A stretch of DNA of 64,000 nucleotides from Cyrtodaria siliqua. Taxonomy: Eukaryota > Mollusca > Bivalvia > Adapedonta > Hiatellidae. The notes beneath the pieces are model-generated. The model was not told the origin of the DNA. It saw nothing but the letters and a program-made list of their open reading frames with translations, and ran no database searches. Within the stretch, counting starts at the first letter, position 1; the number at the start of each line of letters is the position of its first letter. The position numbers and the translations under genes were made by a program. Of this stretch, positions 11,431 to 23,345 are shown piece by piece. Location of the stretch: assembly GCA_037043455.1 (NCBI GenBank), contig JAWPHD010001826.1, forward strand, positions 1 to 64,000, in the 5' to 3' direction.

Positions 11431-12869
11431 ACAGTTGAATTGGGTTTTACGGCGCACTTATACAAAATGGTCATAAAGCGCCTAGCAGGAATGAACACAC
11501 TGAATCTAGACCCATAAGACATGTTAAAAAATGGACTTTCTCACATTGAGAACTTCAGAGTTGCAAAGTCTGCTTTGCTTGGACAATCCATTTACGCTTA
11601 AGTCTAGATTGTTTTGTTTTACTGCCACCACTCAAATGACACCTTGAAGCCATACAGGGATCATGACGATAACCAAATGTAATGGACAGTGAAAGAAAAC
11701 GGGAAAACGTTCTTGAATTTGGCATGATTGTTCCCCTCTGCCAAGAAAAAGACAAGCACTATTCTTGCCCAAGAACTTCTACGCGTATTGCAGCAAAACG
11801 AGATATACATGTAAAACTTCTCCCAGTTCGTTAAAAGTGGGCCATTAATATACAATATAAAGCGTTTGACATTACTGTTGGTTTATATCTCCTCATATCA
11901 CTTGATTGATTGACTAGCTAGCGTATTTGAATGGAGGAAACTAATTATACAGCCGTTTAAATACACATGTAGATTTACATTGTGTTTTTGTCTTTGGCAA
12001 TTTGACTCCATGCGAATTAAATCAACCACAAGGGCTTGGTATGAAATAAAACATTTGTTTTAAAGGGAATGTAGTCATACATCCAAACAATCGTCATTAT
12101 TGGGTGTTCCGAAAATCTTGTAAACAAGTGTAAGAATGATCAAAATCGGATGATATACAAAGGGGATATGATCATTTGAAAGTTCGTTTGAAACGGATAC
12201 ACAAGTCGCCATTTTGAGAACTATGACACTAGAGTTCTAAATTATTTTACCATATATGGAATATTTATAAATAAATTATATGTTACTTAACTGATTTATA
12301 GGGAAAAAAGTCATAGCAACTGCTTGAAAAATAAGTTTCTAATGTGTAATAATGCATTATATGGCCAGTAAAGTATAATAATGCATTATATGGCCAGTAA
12401 AGTAGGCTGCGTTTATTTGAAATTATTTTCTTTGCTTAAATTCTATTTATGAATAGGCCCTATCCCATAAATGATAATTTAGAACTTTCCTAAAAGGACA
12501 ATTATGTTTATAAATGTAACAAAAATAGGAACTTGTACAAATTCAAGAAAGACGACGATTGTGTACGATTTCGTTAACTTATCAGGTATATTGTTTAAAT
12601 CCTAATATATTAATGGACTGAAAACGATTTCCTTCATCATGATCCTTTTAATTTCCTACCAACGCAGACCTTAGCAATAGTTATATTTTAATCATAGCAG
12701 TTATAGTAATTATTAATATTGAAATCGTCGTTAACCAAGGCAGGCTTCGATAATTATCACCCCTGTAAGTATTTATCAGGTATAATTAACGACAAATTGT
12801 GTCGTGTGCCAACTACTATAACGACCGTTCGCTTCCGTCGGAACGGAAGTAATTATGTAATTAGTAAAC
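11431..12869. other. conserved upstream flank of RASSF-like copy 1
   Basis: No gene is supported. The first 400 bp contain a dispersed repeat (GGGTTTTACGGCGCACTTAT, then CATAAAGCGCCTAGCAGGAA). The whole stretch is shared with 23346-24727 and, around an insertion, with 41285-44023. A TATGGCCAGTAAAGTA phrase is tandemly doubled near 12360-12405. Just before the promoter lies the imperfect palindrome CTTCCGTCGGAACGGAAG (about 12831-12848), which has ETS-like GGAA cores on both strands and is kept in all three copies. Confidence 0.6.
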
Positions 12870-12908
12870 CACGTGCCACGCGATTAATTCCAATCAGCAA
12901 TATATAAG
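12870..12908 (+). promoter_or_regulatory. core promoter of RASSF-like copy 1
   Basis: A CACGTG E-box at 12870-12875 is followed 31 bp later by TATATAAG at 12901-12908. The start codon lies 142 bp downstream of the TATA box. Both spacings are identical in the other two copies, although this copy has TATATAAG instead of TATAAAAG. Transcription would be expected to start near 12930. Confidence 0.65.
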
Positions 12909-13042
12909 TTGGTAAATCACTGACCAGAGCATTGAATTCTCATATTTTTCACGATCTGATCATCAACATTAGTTCTTCTTACACTACCGACGTTGTATTA
13001 CTCACCATCTATTTTGAAAAGAGAATTGTATCAACCAGCAAA

Positions 13043-14698
13043 ATGGTAAGTGCCGTTAACATCATTTGAGTCTATAGTTAAATTCACGCAAGAGATAAAT
13101 ATTGGAATGAACTTTGTTTAAATGCATGCAAGTGATATTATATTCAAGAATAATTAAAGGAATTTTGATGTGGGGTTATTTTCTAATTATTCGCCGAAGT
13201 TATTCCATACACCCATCTTGCTCATAGTGAACACACGCGTGCATTAAGAGATGCATGTGTTTATATATTTCAGTATTATGATATTCTACAATTGTTTATT
13301 GTTCATATTGTCTGTCTTCGCTGTTTAAGGTGTTGTAATTTTAGTTAAAATGCCTTGTTTAGCCATTTCTAGACACTTGTGATGATCGTGTTGGTTGAAG
13401 TAGTTGAATAAGATAACGATGAACGAATGTTTATGTAATTATTTCATTTATTATTAAGTTTCGCGAATAAAAACAAATGTACATGCCATAGTTTACCACC
13501 ATCACTTATTTTTGTGTTACCAATTCATTTCTCAGTGCATTATTAAATTATGTATATCATTATTTACTGATTGCTTTTGCAGATTGATACTCCAAAACAA
13601 AGACAGAGCGTTAGTGTTATTGTGAATAACGAGGCTGTCATCATCCAGGATGTCACGAGGTACACAACTTGTGATGACGTAATCAAAATGGTGCTTCAAA
13701 CATCTGCACTTAATGACGATACTTATCGCTTTGCCTTGTTTGTATTTTGCACTAACGTAGTGAAGAAAGTGTTGTCTGGCAAAACTAAAATCCTGAAGGT
13801 ATTACGATCTTTGGGAGCGGACGAGAACAAGTCTGCTATTGTTCTTAAACCAACTGACTCTTGCAAATCAAAGATGGCCGCTATACCACGTGCCAAACAG
13901 AAGCTGCAGGGTTTAAGGTCAATGATTATGAAAATGTCAAGGCGTCGCTCAGACAAGAAACATGCTTCTATCGAGAACAACTTGAACAAAATTAACAATG
14001 GTCTACAGATCAGCATGAAGGAACAAAACATTACATCCGATACTACAGACAGGACCATGAACAATTCAGACGCACAGGTTTCGGGAAAATTAGAACTGAT
14101 GCACCGTTATATCAATGATAGTCTAAACTACACACACGTCTCTGATGGATGCTGTTCAGTATTTACAAAAGAAGATGGACGCGGCCGTCTTCCAACATCG
14201 CAAAGTTTTCATAGCAGTATCTTGAACAACGCATTCGTAAATGAACTTGACGATGATTTTAAATCGCACGATGATGCGTTTGTTGACAGAACTGCGAGTA
14301 TGGAGGACTCTGTAAGTTCTATTCTAGATGATACAGTTATTCTGAAAGGAAGGGATCTATTTAATGATTGTCTTATCGACGAGGACGATGAAGCCTTTGT
14401 CAGCGATTGTGATGATGACGAAAACGTTATCGACGAGGACAATGAAGGTAGCAGCATTTGTGAGTTGGAAAGAAATATCTACGATGTCGATGCGGATGAG
14501 ACGGTTGTTAACCTGGATACGATTAGAAACATTTTCGGTAACGATGGCGTATTTACTATTCCATCATTCGACGAAGCCTTAGAAAGTTTCATGAATACGT
14601 TATTGAAACGTTCTAACGACGAGACAAGTGATGAAGGTCTGAGTTCCATGGGAAGTGACGTACACCTGTCTGAGGCTGGTGCACGTGTCAATATATAG
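13043..14698 (+). CDS. RASSF-like Ras-association domain protein, copy 1
   Basis: The gene has two exons. Exon 1 ends with the start codon itself, ATG at 13043-13045, directly followed by the donor GTAAGT. The intron is 13046-13582, and exon 2 runs 13583-14698 with TAG at 14696-14698. The product is 372 residues beginning MIDTPKQRQ. Residues about 9-92 form a Ras-association/ubiquitin-like fold typical of the N-terminal RASSF proteins: VSVIVNNEAVII, VTRYTTCDDVIKM, YRFALFVFC, then SGKTKILKVLRSLGADENK and AIVLKPTDS. A basic stretch follows (about 97-140, RRRSDKKH), then a long acidic Ser/Asp-rich region (DEDDEAFVSDCDDDEN) and a C-terminus with SDEGLSSMGSDVHLSEAG. No SARAH domain or long coiled coil is visible, unlike standard RASSF1-6 and RASSF7-10. 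A Ras-like GTPase partner is an inference from the domain only. Alternative in-frame starts inside the intron (13571) would bypass the splice and are unlikely. Confidence 0.75.
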
Positions 14699-14741
14699 GA
14701 ATGATTGAAGTAACAATACATACGATATATTTTAGAATTCA

Positions 14742-14747
14742 AATAAA
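14742..14747 (+). promoter_or_regulatory. polyadenylation signal, copy 1
   Basis: AATAAA lies 43 bp after the stop codon, in a 3' sequence (GAATTCAAATAAATGCATAT) that is the same in all three copies. Confidence 0.6.
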
Positions 14748-14749
14748 TG

Positions 14750-15970
14750 CATATTTGTTTGTTGCAGTTTGAAGCGGATTCTTTGAAATTGCTTATATGT
14801 GCTAAATTGTTATTGAAATATTATGTATGATTGATTGTTTTATAAAAAAAATGAAATTATACAATTTGTCAAAGGTAAATGTACAATGTTAATAAATGTA
14901 TGCAAATAAAAAAACATATTCATTTATTTGATCTATTCACATTAAATAAAACATAAACAATACACATATCAATATCACAGTAAACGTGTGCCGTTTGTTG
15001 CACACATGCAAAGTATGGCTCCTACAGACTGGCGAAGTTAATACATTAAGATCCAGTGTTGAGTTAACGTTCGCACGAGTGTCACCTTATTATCATATTT
15101 AGTTTCATTACGCACCAGTCTTAAAATCTAAACATGGTGTTTATCTTAACATTAAGTGTTAATCATTGACCTTTATTTATTAAGGCTACACTGACCTTTA
15201 TAGAGGACATCACCACGACGTTATCGTCACGTGATCATCACAGTCTTCAACACACGCGCAACATTGCTTAAAGCTATACACCCCATATACATCGGTGTGC
15301 TTGACGTTATTTAATATGGATTGTGTATCTTTAACTGCTCGGATTACACTTAGAACCATAATTTATAGAATACGAATCATCGTTCGGTCTTTTCCGTTCA
15401 TCTCGTTGTGCATCGGAATTGCACCGTCTATTTCCGTTACCGTTTAAAAGACGGACTTACGGGAATCGTCGAGGTAATTACGTTGTTCGGTGTTGTAGGC
15501 TGCGTACAGCTAAATATAGCCTGGCTTAAGCCCGCCTTTTGTTGTGTACGATTCAGTACAGAAGTAAAAGTTCACAGAGGTCAGCAGATATAACTTTGAA
15601 ATATGCAATATGCATTTTCAGGAAGGATAAACTATAGGTAAAATTATCTCCATCAGCTAGGATCATTAAATTAAATAAAAAAATATTTTTTCATGTTTTT
15701 GAAAATTTAACATCCATTGAAATTGCATACATGTCAATATTCAGTGCGAATTAAATAGTGTTTGTAAACACAGACATGTGCAGAGAGGTTGAGCTGGAAA
15801 AGTTATCTTTTTCACACTTTCAAAGGCTTTGTGGTGGAAATATCTATGAAACAAGGCAATTTAAAGAAAATCTGGTGTATAATTCTTGAGATATTAGCTG
15901 GCAGGTGGCACAGGAGGTCTATGGGAAAGTATTTAGTTTTCTGCAACCTGTACGGAGAAGATCGAATCGA
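14750..15970. repeat. 3' flanking block D, copy 1
   Basis: This non-coding block follows the gene and is present about six times in the window, more often than the gene itself. Landmarks are TTGAAGCGGATTCTTTGAAAT, a TCACGTGA E-box (15227-15234), CATATACATCGGTGTGCTTG and CGTTCGGTCTTTTCCGTTC. No coding potential was found. Confidence 0.75.
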
Positions 15971-16207
15971 CATACGACATCATCATACACAGGCACTCAT
16001 GTCGGATCTTCTGTTTATAGAATACGACGTAGATTACCATCATGCGTGACATACGACATCATCATACACAGGCACTCATGTCGGATCTTCTGTTTATAGA
16101 ATACGACGTAGATTACCATCATGCGTGACATACGACATCATCATACACAGGCACTCATGTCGGATCTTCTGTTTATAGAATACGACGTAGATTACCAGCA
16201 TGCGTGA
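15971..16207. repeat. three tandem 79-bp units
   Basis: Units begin at 15971, 16050 and 16129 with CATACGACATCATCATACAC and are nearly identical, so the triplication is recent. The sequence derives from block D, where the corresponding position carries the TGACGTCA site in other copies (here changed to CGACATCA). Confidence 0.9.
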
Positions 16208-16235
16208 TTTGATAGGCATGTATAACAAGTCTATC

Positions 16236-16362
16236 TCCATCTTCCTCCATCTTCCTCCATCTTCCTCCACCTTCCTCCATCTTCCTCCACCTTCCTCCAT
16301 CTTCCTCCACCTTCCTCCATCTTCCTCCACCTTCCTCCATCTTCCTCCACCTTCCTCCATCT
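16236..16362. repeat. 12-bp CTTCCTCCAYCT microsatellite
   Basis: CTTCCTCCATCT and CTTCCTCCACCT alternate, giving a polypyrimidine tract on the plus strand and polypurine on the minus strand. Other block D copies have a single CTTCCTCCATCTTA at this spot, so the array grew in place. Such tracts can adopt triplex structure. Confidence 0.9.
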
Positions 16363-16624
16363 TAACTGATACGGAAACTAGAAAGGAAATGTTTAAATAA
16401 TATTATAAGTCAATGGTGAACCAGATACATACGTACACATGTAGGACGTACGTTTTTAGTACCGCTTCGTGCGTGCACGCATGTTCAACTTCGTGTGTGC
16501 TGATGTCTATCCATGTGTAAATAAAGATCTGCATCTCTTATGCAGGGAGGTTATATCTACCCAGACCATACAAACTGTCAATAAAGATATGCAAACATTG
16601 AAGCAAAGTATTTGAAACCACAAA

Positions 16625-16856
16625 TATAAAAGGGTTGGAAACAGGAGGAACATAAAAGGGTTGGAAACAGGAGGAACATAAAAGGGTTGGAAACAGGAGT
16701 AACATAAAAGGGTTGGAAACAGGAGGAACATAAAAGGGTTGGAAACAGGAGGAACATAAAAGGGTTGGAAACAGGAGGAACATAAAAGGGTTGGAAACAG
16801 GAGGAACATAAAAGGGTTGGAAACAGGAGGAACATAAAAGGGTTGGAAACAGGAGT
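16625..16856. repeat. 26-bp tandem array, about nine units
   Basis: The unit contains ATAAAAGGGTTGGAAACAGG followed by AGGAAC. Nine nearly identical copies end in an R1-type phrase (CATTGAAACGGTCAGTGGCA). The unit itself is the start of R1 (AAAGGGTTGacAAtAgG) duplicated in tandem. The unrelated 26-bp array at 8740 has a different sequence. Minus-strand open frames with PFMFLLFPTLL are artefacts of the repeat. Confidence 0.9.
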
Positions 16857-16919
16857 TCCGCATTGAAACGGTCAGTGGCAAAAGGCCGCTAGGTTATTTA
16901 AACGTTTTGAGGGTGCACT

Positions 16920-17185
16920 ACGAGGACAATGAAGGTAGCAGCATTTGTGAGTTGGAAAGAAATATCTACGATGTCGATGCGGATGAGACGGTTGTTAACC
17001 TGGATACGATTAGAAACATTTTCGGTAACGATGGCGTATTTACTATTCCATCATTCGACGAAGCCTTAGAAAGTTTCATGAATACGTTATTGAAACGTTC
17101 TAACGACGAGACAAGTGATGAAGGTCTGAGTTCCATGGGAAGTTACGTGCACCTGTCTGAGGCTGGTGCACGTGTCAACATATAG
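16920..17185 (+). pseudogene. 3' fragment of the RASSF-like gene
   Basis: From ACGAGGACAATGAAGG at 16920 the sequence matches exon 2 of copy 1 (from about 14434) to its stop at 17183-17185 and beyond. It covers the last roughly 88 residues, from EDNEGSSICELE to SEAGARVNI, in frame and with only one or two substitutions (SDVHL to SYVHL). It has no promoter, start or RA domain and is joined on its left to an R1 fragment (TTTTGAGGGTGCAC). The near-identity points to recent duplication or conversion. Confidence 0.85.
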
Positions 17186-18330
17186 GAATTATTGAAGTAA
17201 CAATACATACGATTTATTTTAGAATTCAAATAAATGCATATTTGTTTGTTGCAGTTTGAAGCAGATTCTTTGAAATTGCTTATATGTGCTGCAATATTAT
17301 TCAAATGTTATGTATGTTTGTTTGTTTTATAAAAAAAAATGTAATTATAATTAGTCAAAGGCAAATGTAAAATGCAAATAAATGTATGCAAATGAAAAAA
17401 ACAAACGTATTAATTTATTTGATATATTCACATTAAATAAAACATAAACAAAACATATCTCAATAATCACAATAAACGTGTGCCATATGTTGCATCCATG
17501 CAAATAATGGCTTCTACCCACTGGCGATGTTAATTCATTAAGATCGAGTGTTGCTTATAATTCTCGCACTTGCGTCACCTTATTATCAAATTTAAGATCA
17601 TTACGCGCTAATTAACATCTTAACGTTGCTTTTATCTTAACATTAAGTGTTAATCATAGAACTTTATTATTAAGCCTACACTGACCTTTATAAAGGACAT
17701 CCCTACAATGTTATCGTCGCGTTATCATAACAGTCTACAACACCCGCGCATCACTGCTTAAAGCTATATATGCCATATACATTGGTGTGCTTGACATTAT
17801 TAGATATGGATTGTGTAGCTTTAACTGCTCGGATTACGCTGAAAACCACAATTTATAGAATACGAGTCATCGTTCGGTTTTTTCCGTACAGCTGGTTGTA
17901 CATCGGTATTGCCTCGTAAATTTCCGTTACCGTTTAAAAGACGATTCGAGGTAATTACTTTGTTCGGTGTCGTACAGAGAAGACCGAATCGACCGAATCA
18001 ACATATGACGTCATCATACAATTCAATATTAAACAGGCACTCATGTTAGAATCTCTATCGACAGAACACGATGTAGATTAACAGCATGCATGAAACTGAT
18101 AAGCGTTTATAACTATTCTTAAGTTTATCACCTTCTTCCATCATAACCGATACGGAAACTAGAAAGGAAATGTTTGAACAGATATAATTAAATGGTGGAC
18201 CAGATTCACACGTTCACATGTAGGACTTAAATCATAACAAAGCTACATGCGTGTGTGCGTGCGTGCGTGCTTGCGTTCGTGCGTGATCGCGCATGTTCAA
18301 CTTCGTGTGTGCTTATTTGTGTCCATGTGT
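17186..18330. repeat. 3' flanking block D, copy 2
   Basis: The block repeats 14700-16450 without the inner minisatellite expansions. It has a perfect CRE-type TGACGTCA at 18006-18013, while the E-box seen in other copies is changed (GTCGCGTT). It ends in a GTGTGCGTGCGTGC run around 18250-18290. Confidence 0.8.
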
Positions 18331-18334
18331 CAAT

Positions 18335-19545
18335 AAAGAAATGCGTCTCTTATGCATGGAGGTTATACACAAACCGTACATACTGTCAATAAAGATATGC
18401 ATCTCTTATGCACGGAGGTTGTACAGAAACCATACATACTGTCAATAACGATATGCATCTCTTATGCATGGAGGTTATAGACAAACTATACATACTCTCA
18501 ATAAAGATGTGCATCTCTTATGCATGGATGTTATACAAAAACCATACATACTGTCAATAAAGATTTGCATCGCTTATGCATGGAGGTTATACATAAACCA
18601 TACATACCGTCAATAAAGATGTGCATCTCTTATTCTTGGAGGTTATACACAAACAATACATACTGTCAATAAAGATGTGCATCTCTAATGCATGGAGGTT
18701 ATACACAAACCATACATACTGTCAATAAAGATTTGCAACTCTTATGCATGGAGGTTATACACAAACCATACATACTCTCAATAAAGATGTGCATCTCTTA
18801 TGCATGGAGGTTATACACAAACCATACATACTGTCAATAAAGATTTGCATCGCTTATGCATGGAGGTTATACACAAACCATACATACTGTCAATAAAGAT
18901 TTGCATCGCTTATGCATGGAGGTTATACACAAACCATACATACCGTCAATAAAGATGTGCATCTCTTATGCATGGAGGTTATACACAAACCATACATACT
19001 GTCAATTAAGATGTGCATCTCTTATGCATGGAGTTTATACAAAAACCAAACATACAGTCAATAAAGATGTGCATCTCTTATGCATGAAGGTATATACAAA
19101 CCAAACATACTGTCAATAAAGATGTGCATCACTTATGCATGGATGTTATACACAAACCATACATACTGTCAATAAAGATATGCATCTCGTATGCATGGAG
19201 GTTATACACAAACCATACATACTGTCAATACATTTATGCATCTCTTATGCATGGAGATTATACACAAACTATACATACTGTTAATAAAGGTATGCATCTC
19301 TTATGCATCTCTTATGCATGGGGGTTATACACAGACCTTACATACTGTCAATAAAGGTATGCATCTCTCATGCATCTCTTATGCCTGGAGGTTATACACA
19401 AACCATACATACTGTCAATAAAGATATGCATCTCGTATGCATGGAGGTTATACACAAACCATATATACTGTCAATACAGATATGCATCTCGTATGCATGG
19501 AGGTTATACACAAACCATATATACTGTCAATAAATATATGCAAAA
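18335..19545. repeat. 56-bp tandem array, unit 1
   Basis: About 21 units of 56 bp contain GCATCTCTTATGCATGGAGG, TTATACACAAACCATACATA and CTGTCAATAAAGATAT. Many units differ only at one or two bases. Since 56 is not a multiple of 3, plus-strand frames such as HGGYTQTIHTVNK appear by chance in all frames and should not be called genes. AATAAA occurs once per unit. Confidence 0.95.
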
Positions 19546-19564
19546 ATAGAAGCAAAGTATGTGA

Positions 19565-20510
19565 CCACATATACAAGGGTTGGCAATAGGGGTACCGCAT
19601 TGGAACGTTTAAAGGGCAAAAAGGCCGAGGTTGGAGTGAGGTGGGGTGGGGTGGGGCTTAAACCAGGTTCTAGGGTGCACTCTTATCCTAGTGAGAGCTA
19701 TATCCTGTAACAAACTAGGCAACATTAAAAGGCAATACAAGCATAACTCAGATATGATCATGTATATATGAATATAAGATATTAACGTATAGAAAGCCAC
19801 ACAGAAAATTCTCAGTGACTTGGCAGAAGCCAGAGTGACCAGGGAATACTCCATTAAAGGCACGATTGAAGACAAACATCCCATATTACCATCTCGTTCA
19901 GGATTTAGGTAGGCGTCATAGGAAGAATCCACAATGTCTCAGGTCATCGTACAATCAAAGAGGAAAGCATACAGGCGAACTGCGACTTGGTTAACCACTA
20001 AATAAGCAATGCATTGCAATATGATAGGATCTTAACCTCTTTTGGTACATTTTCTATTAACTTTAATAATGAATGTATGAAAGTGATCATGACCAAGGAA
20101 CTTGTCAAGGATCTTGCATATCTTTCATCGGTGACATTTTCTAGTTGTATATTTAGCCAAAACTTTTTAGCATTAGTGAAGGAAACGCAGAATGTATAGC
20201 TAATAACACAGTCAGAAAATCCTACGCAGAGCAGGTTGTTGGCAAATGTAGCCATACTTAGACACACAGCTATGTTCACTGACCTTAAATAAATCAACCT
20301 CAGAGTAGATCTTGTTGTGTGGTCATCCAAGCCGAAGCATCTTGTAATGTTGTAGGTTTTGCTTACATAATGCAATGCCAGACAACAGAAGCCACAGAAG
20401 TAATACAGAAAGTCATGCGTACATAGCTGCGTGGTCTTTGTAGAACCTGGTTTAAACCCAAGTAGTCATTTTGCCACCGACCGTTCCAAGCTGGTACATG
20501 AATGACTAAG
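19565..20510 (+). repeat. dispersed repeat R1, nearly full copy with inverted end
   Basis: The left end is the R1 start (GGCAATAGGGGTACCGCATT and TTAAACCAGGTTCTAGGGTG). At 20440-20500 the same motif returns in reverse orientation (GAACCTGGTTTAAACCC ... CCGACCGTTCCAAGCTGGTA). The two ends are therefore inverted relative to each other, which suggests either two R1 insertions or an element with terminal inverted repeats of about 60 bp. Short ORFs on both strands here are not supported. Confidence 0.6.
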
Positions 20511-20639
20511 TTCTCTGAATGATACAATATACTTTTCGACATGTTTTTAAAACTACTTATGAAAATAACGTGACTTCATGCCTAGCGTTTTTCTGTTAAG
20601 CGTTTTGTGTAGAAAAATTACTGCACAATCAAACAATTG

Positions 20640-20770
20640 GCTATGGCGTCTTTGGTAACTAGAAACGAGCTGCGGCCCAAAGGTTCAGTTAATTGGGCGG
20701 CTGAAAAAACGTCCAAATGGCGCTGATGCAAAAGAGACTAAGAATAGTGGAAGTCATTTACTGCATTTAC
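20640..20770 (+). mobile_element. LINE 5'-end fragment
   Basis: ATGGCGTCTTTGGTAACTAG and CGGCCCAAAGGTTCAGTT match the 5' part of the LINE at 52850 onward, including an upstream ACTGCACAATC. Only this short head is present. Confidence 0.55.
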
Positions 20771-21235
20771 TGGTGAATATCTACTAAACATCGCATCCGA
20801 TCCGCCGTTTGGAGAGTGTTCCGGGCGTCAAGGCATCAACAACGGTCCCGGCTGGTGACCTGAGTGGATTTCTAGTTTGTGTATGGTATATGTGTAGTTA
20901 AAACTAGGATACCGTTGTTTTTATGTGATGCTAAAACTCCATCTAAAAACAATTGTAATACATATTAGGATACAGTTTTTTGTTTGCCATGGTATCATGT
21001 TATCTAAAACAACAAATGTAGTTAACATTAGGATACCGTTGTTTGCATTGATGGTGCTATGTTTCAATGCTTAATGCTTTGTGTATATGTGACGTTTGTG
21101 TGTATTCTTTTTGTTTCTTATAAATATAGTGTTTGAATTGATATATAGGTTTATTATTAAAAAAACACCATATCAATCAAGTTATCTAAGCGGACATGTA
21201 ATCCTTGATCATTCTTGTTTATCACTCATGTATAT
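20771..21235. other. spacer with small internal duplications
   Basis: Three diverged copies of a segment ending AGGATACCGTTGTTT lie between 20895 and 21060. No gene was found. Confidence 0.45.
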
Positions 21236-23100
21236 ATATATATATACACATGCAAATTAGGTGAAACATTTTTAACGTTAGATGCTACTAAATTATGGTA
21301 TTCCAGTGTGGCAGCACTATAAAGAAACCATTAAGTTCGCTGCTTCAAGTAGACATATCATCACATCACACAACAACACACAAATAAAGGTCCAGACATT
21401 GTGCCTATAATCGTCAGGTAGGACGCCTGTCGTAGGTGGAGGGACTATAATCCTTAGAAATACACACACACACACACACACAGAATATCTGTGCTTTTTT
21501 AAAATATGTTAAACGGCAACAATACGTATAAATATGTATGAATATAGAAAAGGATCTATAGCCTAGCAGGAAGTAAATTTGTGTGTAGATGTCAATCGGA
21601 TATAGATGTTTAACGTTACAGTCATTGTGTATTCATGTTGGAATAAGTATACGGGGATTATAGTTTTCTTAAATGATGTACTGTGTATACGTGTTACATG
21701 CTTTAATAGAGTATATGGATTAGAACTTTTTTAAATGATGTACCGTGTGTATATATGTTTCATGCGTTAACGGAATACATACAGCATATAATATAACTTT
21801 CCGAAATGATATACCGCGTATATATGTTACACCTGCGTTAATGGAATACATACCCCATGAATTATAACTTTCCGAAAAGATGTAACTAGTGTAATTTCGA
21901 ACAGATTATTTGGGTTCATGTCGGGTTTCTAAAAGGTTAGACAAATGAATAACCGAAATGTAGTACTGTTAGACTGAGTATCATAAAGTACATCTGACTG
22001 TTTTTAGGCATGTAACTATCTTCTATTTAATCATGCTGTAGAACAATAAGTAGTTTTTTGATTATTATATAGATACTCTATCCCATAAACATTGGTAATA
22101 AACGTACAGGACACGAGATAATATTGTACTTGTAGCATGTTCGCTAACATTTCCTTTGATTTATAATGCAAAACATTAAAATCGTTTAATTTAGGGTAAC
22201 TAAAGGGACGTGGCTATACCGTACTCAACCAGATATAGGAATTTAGAGTAAGGTCACCCTGATTGAATTATCTAAGTACTAAGTACACCATGCTACAACA
22301 AATAAAGTCTGTCTTAGCTCGTTATTTAAAACACCTCGATGGGCTATGCCCATTGTAACAACGCTAAAGGCAACACTTCCGCTAAAGGTTACAACCGCCG
22401 CTAAAGATAACACTTCCGCTAAAGGTAACAACCGCCGCAAAAGGTAACACTTCCGCTAAAGGTAACAACCGCCGCTAAAGGTAACAATTACCTGTACCGC
22501 TAAAATTAACAGCGCTTATGCCACAGATGCCACAGTACCTTAAAATAACCCGTTTACTCAATTTTCATTGAAACTGTACATGTTGAAAATAGTTGTTACC
22601 TTTAGCGTTAGCCTTGTCAACTTCAGTTACCCATCTCATTGTTTAAATATTTCAACTCGCTGAACCCAACTATATCTATTACTTGTATTACCATTGGTTG
22701 TAATAACAAAACATGCTAGTGATTTAAATACACCTGCATAAATATCAGTTTAAAATCTATTATTTGGTAGATGTAACATTAATACTTTGTTTCGTTTTAA
22801 AGAGACAAAAATAACAGATGTCTGTCCAACAAAGATAAAACAACAATAATGTTTTTCTCCTACAAACATATTCAAGTGCATACGCACTATCTACGCCCCA
22901 TGAACCGTCCGATTTAAATTAAATTGTTTGATCTGGACAACTCACGCTAATTGTGTTGTATACATCGTTACTATCGTTACTATAGTGACTATCGTGACTA
23001 TCAATTCATCGAATGCTTTCAGTCATTAACCGGGTTTTTGAATTATTTGTTTTAAATAAAAACAAACAAAAACAAAAACAGCTTATAGTTTGTCGTAAAC
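21236..23100. repeat. trailing block T, copy 1
   Basis: This non-coding stretch is shared with about 39340-41050 and, more diverged, with about 56800-59290. Markers are AATACGTATAAATA, CTAGCAGGAAGTAAATTT, ACTCTATCCCATAAACAT and CATGAACCGTCCGATTTAA. It contains (TA)n at 21228-21245 and (CA)n at 21462-21481. Repeated short phrases TTACATGCGTTAACGGAATA are also present. Confidence 0.75.
22353..22510. repeat. 18-19 bp CCGCTAAAGGTAACA minisatellite
   Basis: About eight units alternate between ACACTTCCGCTAAAGGTA and ACAACCGCCGCTAAAGGTA. The equivalent place in unit 2 (40430-40500) has only two or three units, so the array expanded in unit 1 or contracted in unit 2. Confidence 0.85.
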
Positions 23101-23139
23101 CGGGCGGGCGTCTTTGCGGGAGAGTGGACGGGCGGTTGA

Positions 23140-23345
23140 ATATAAATCGATAACATCTAAGGAAAACGAAGCTGGTAAACACCTTAGAAAATAGAAGCTT
23201 GTAAACATCTAAGAAAATAGAAGCTCGTAAAATAATAAGGATATAAAAGATTGTAAAACTCTAAGCAAATAGGAGCTTGTGAAATTCTAAGAATATAGAA
23301 GCTCGTTTACATCTTAGGAAAAAGAAGCTCGTACAAATCTAAATG
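23140..23345. repeat. remnant of the 26-bp array, unit 2
   Basis: Diverged units (CATCTAAGGAAAACGAAGCT, AGAAAATAGAAGCTTGTAAA) match the decayed right edge of the large array at about 11200-11430. The homogeneous middle is missing, so this unit either lost it or was copied from the edge only. Confidence 0.85.

Noticed and set aside
13723..14742. Antisense open frames over the RASSF-like exons (and their equivalents in copies 2 and 3)
   Set aside because: They mirror a conserved sense exon rich in GAC/GAT codons, which leaves the antisense strand open as Ser/Leu-rich frames.
16507..16881. Three overlapping minus-strand frames, PFMFLLFPTLL
   Set aside because: They come from the 26-bp tandem array and reappear in all frames.
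18856..19533. Plus-strand frames with HGGYTQTIHTVNK
   Set aside because: They are translations of the 56-bp array. The period is not a multiple of 3, so the same peptide recurs in all frames.
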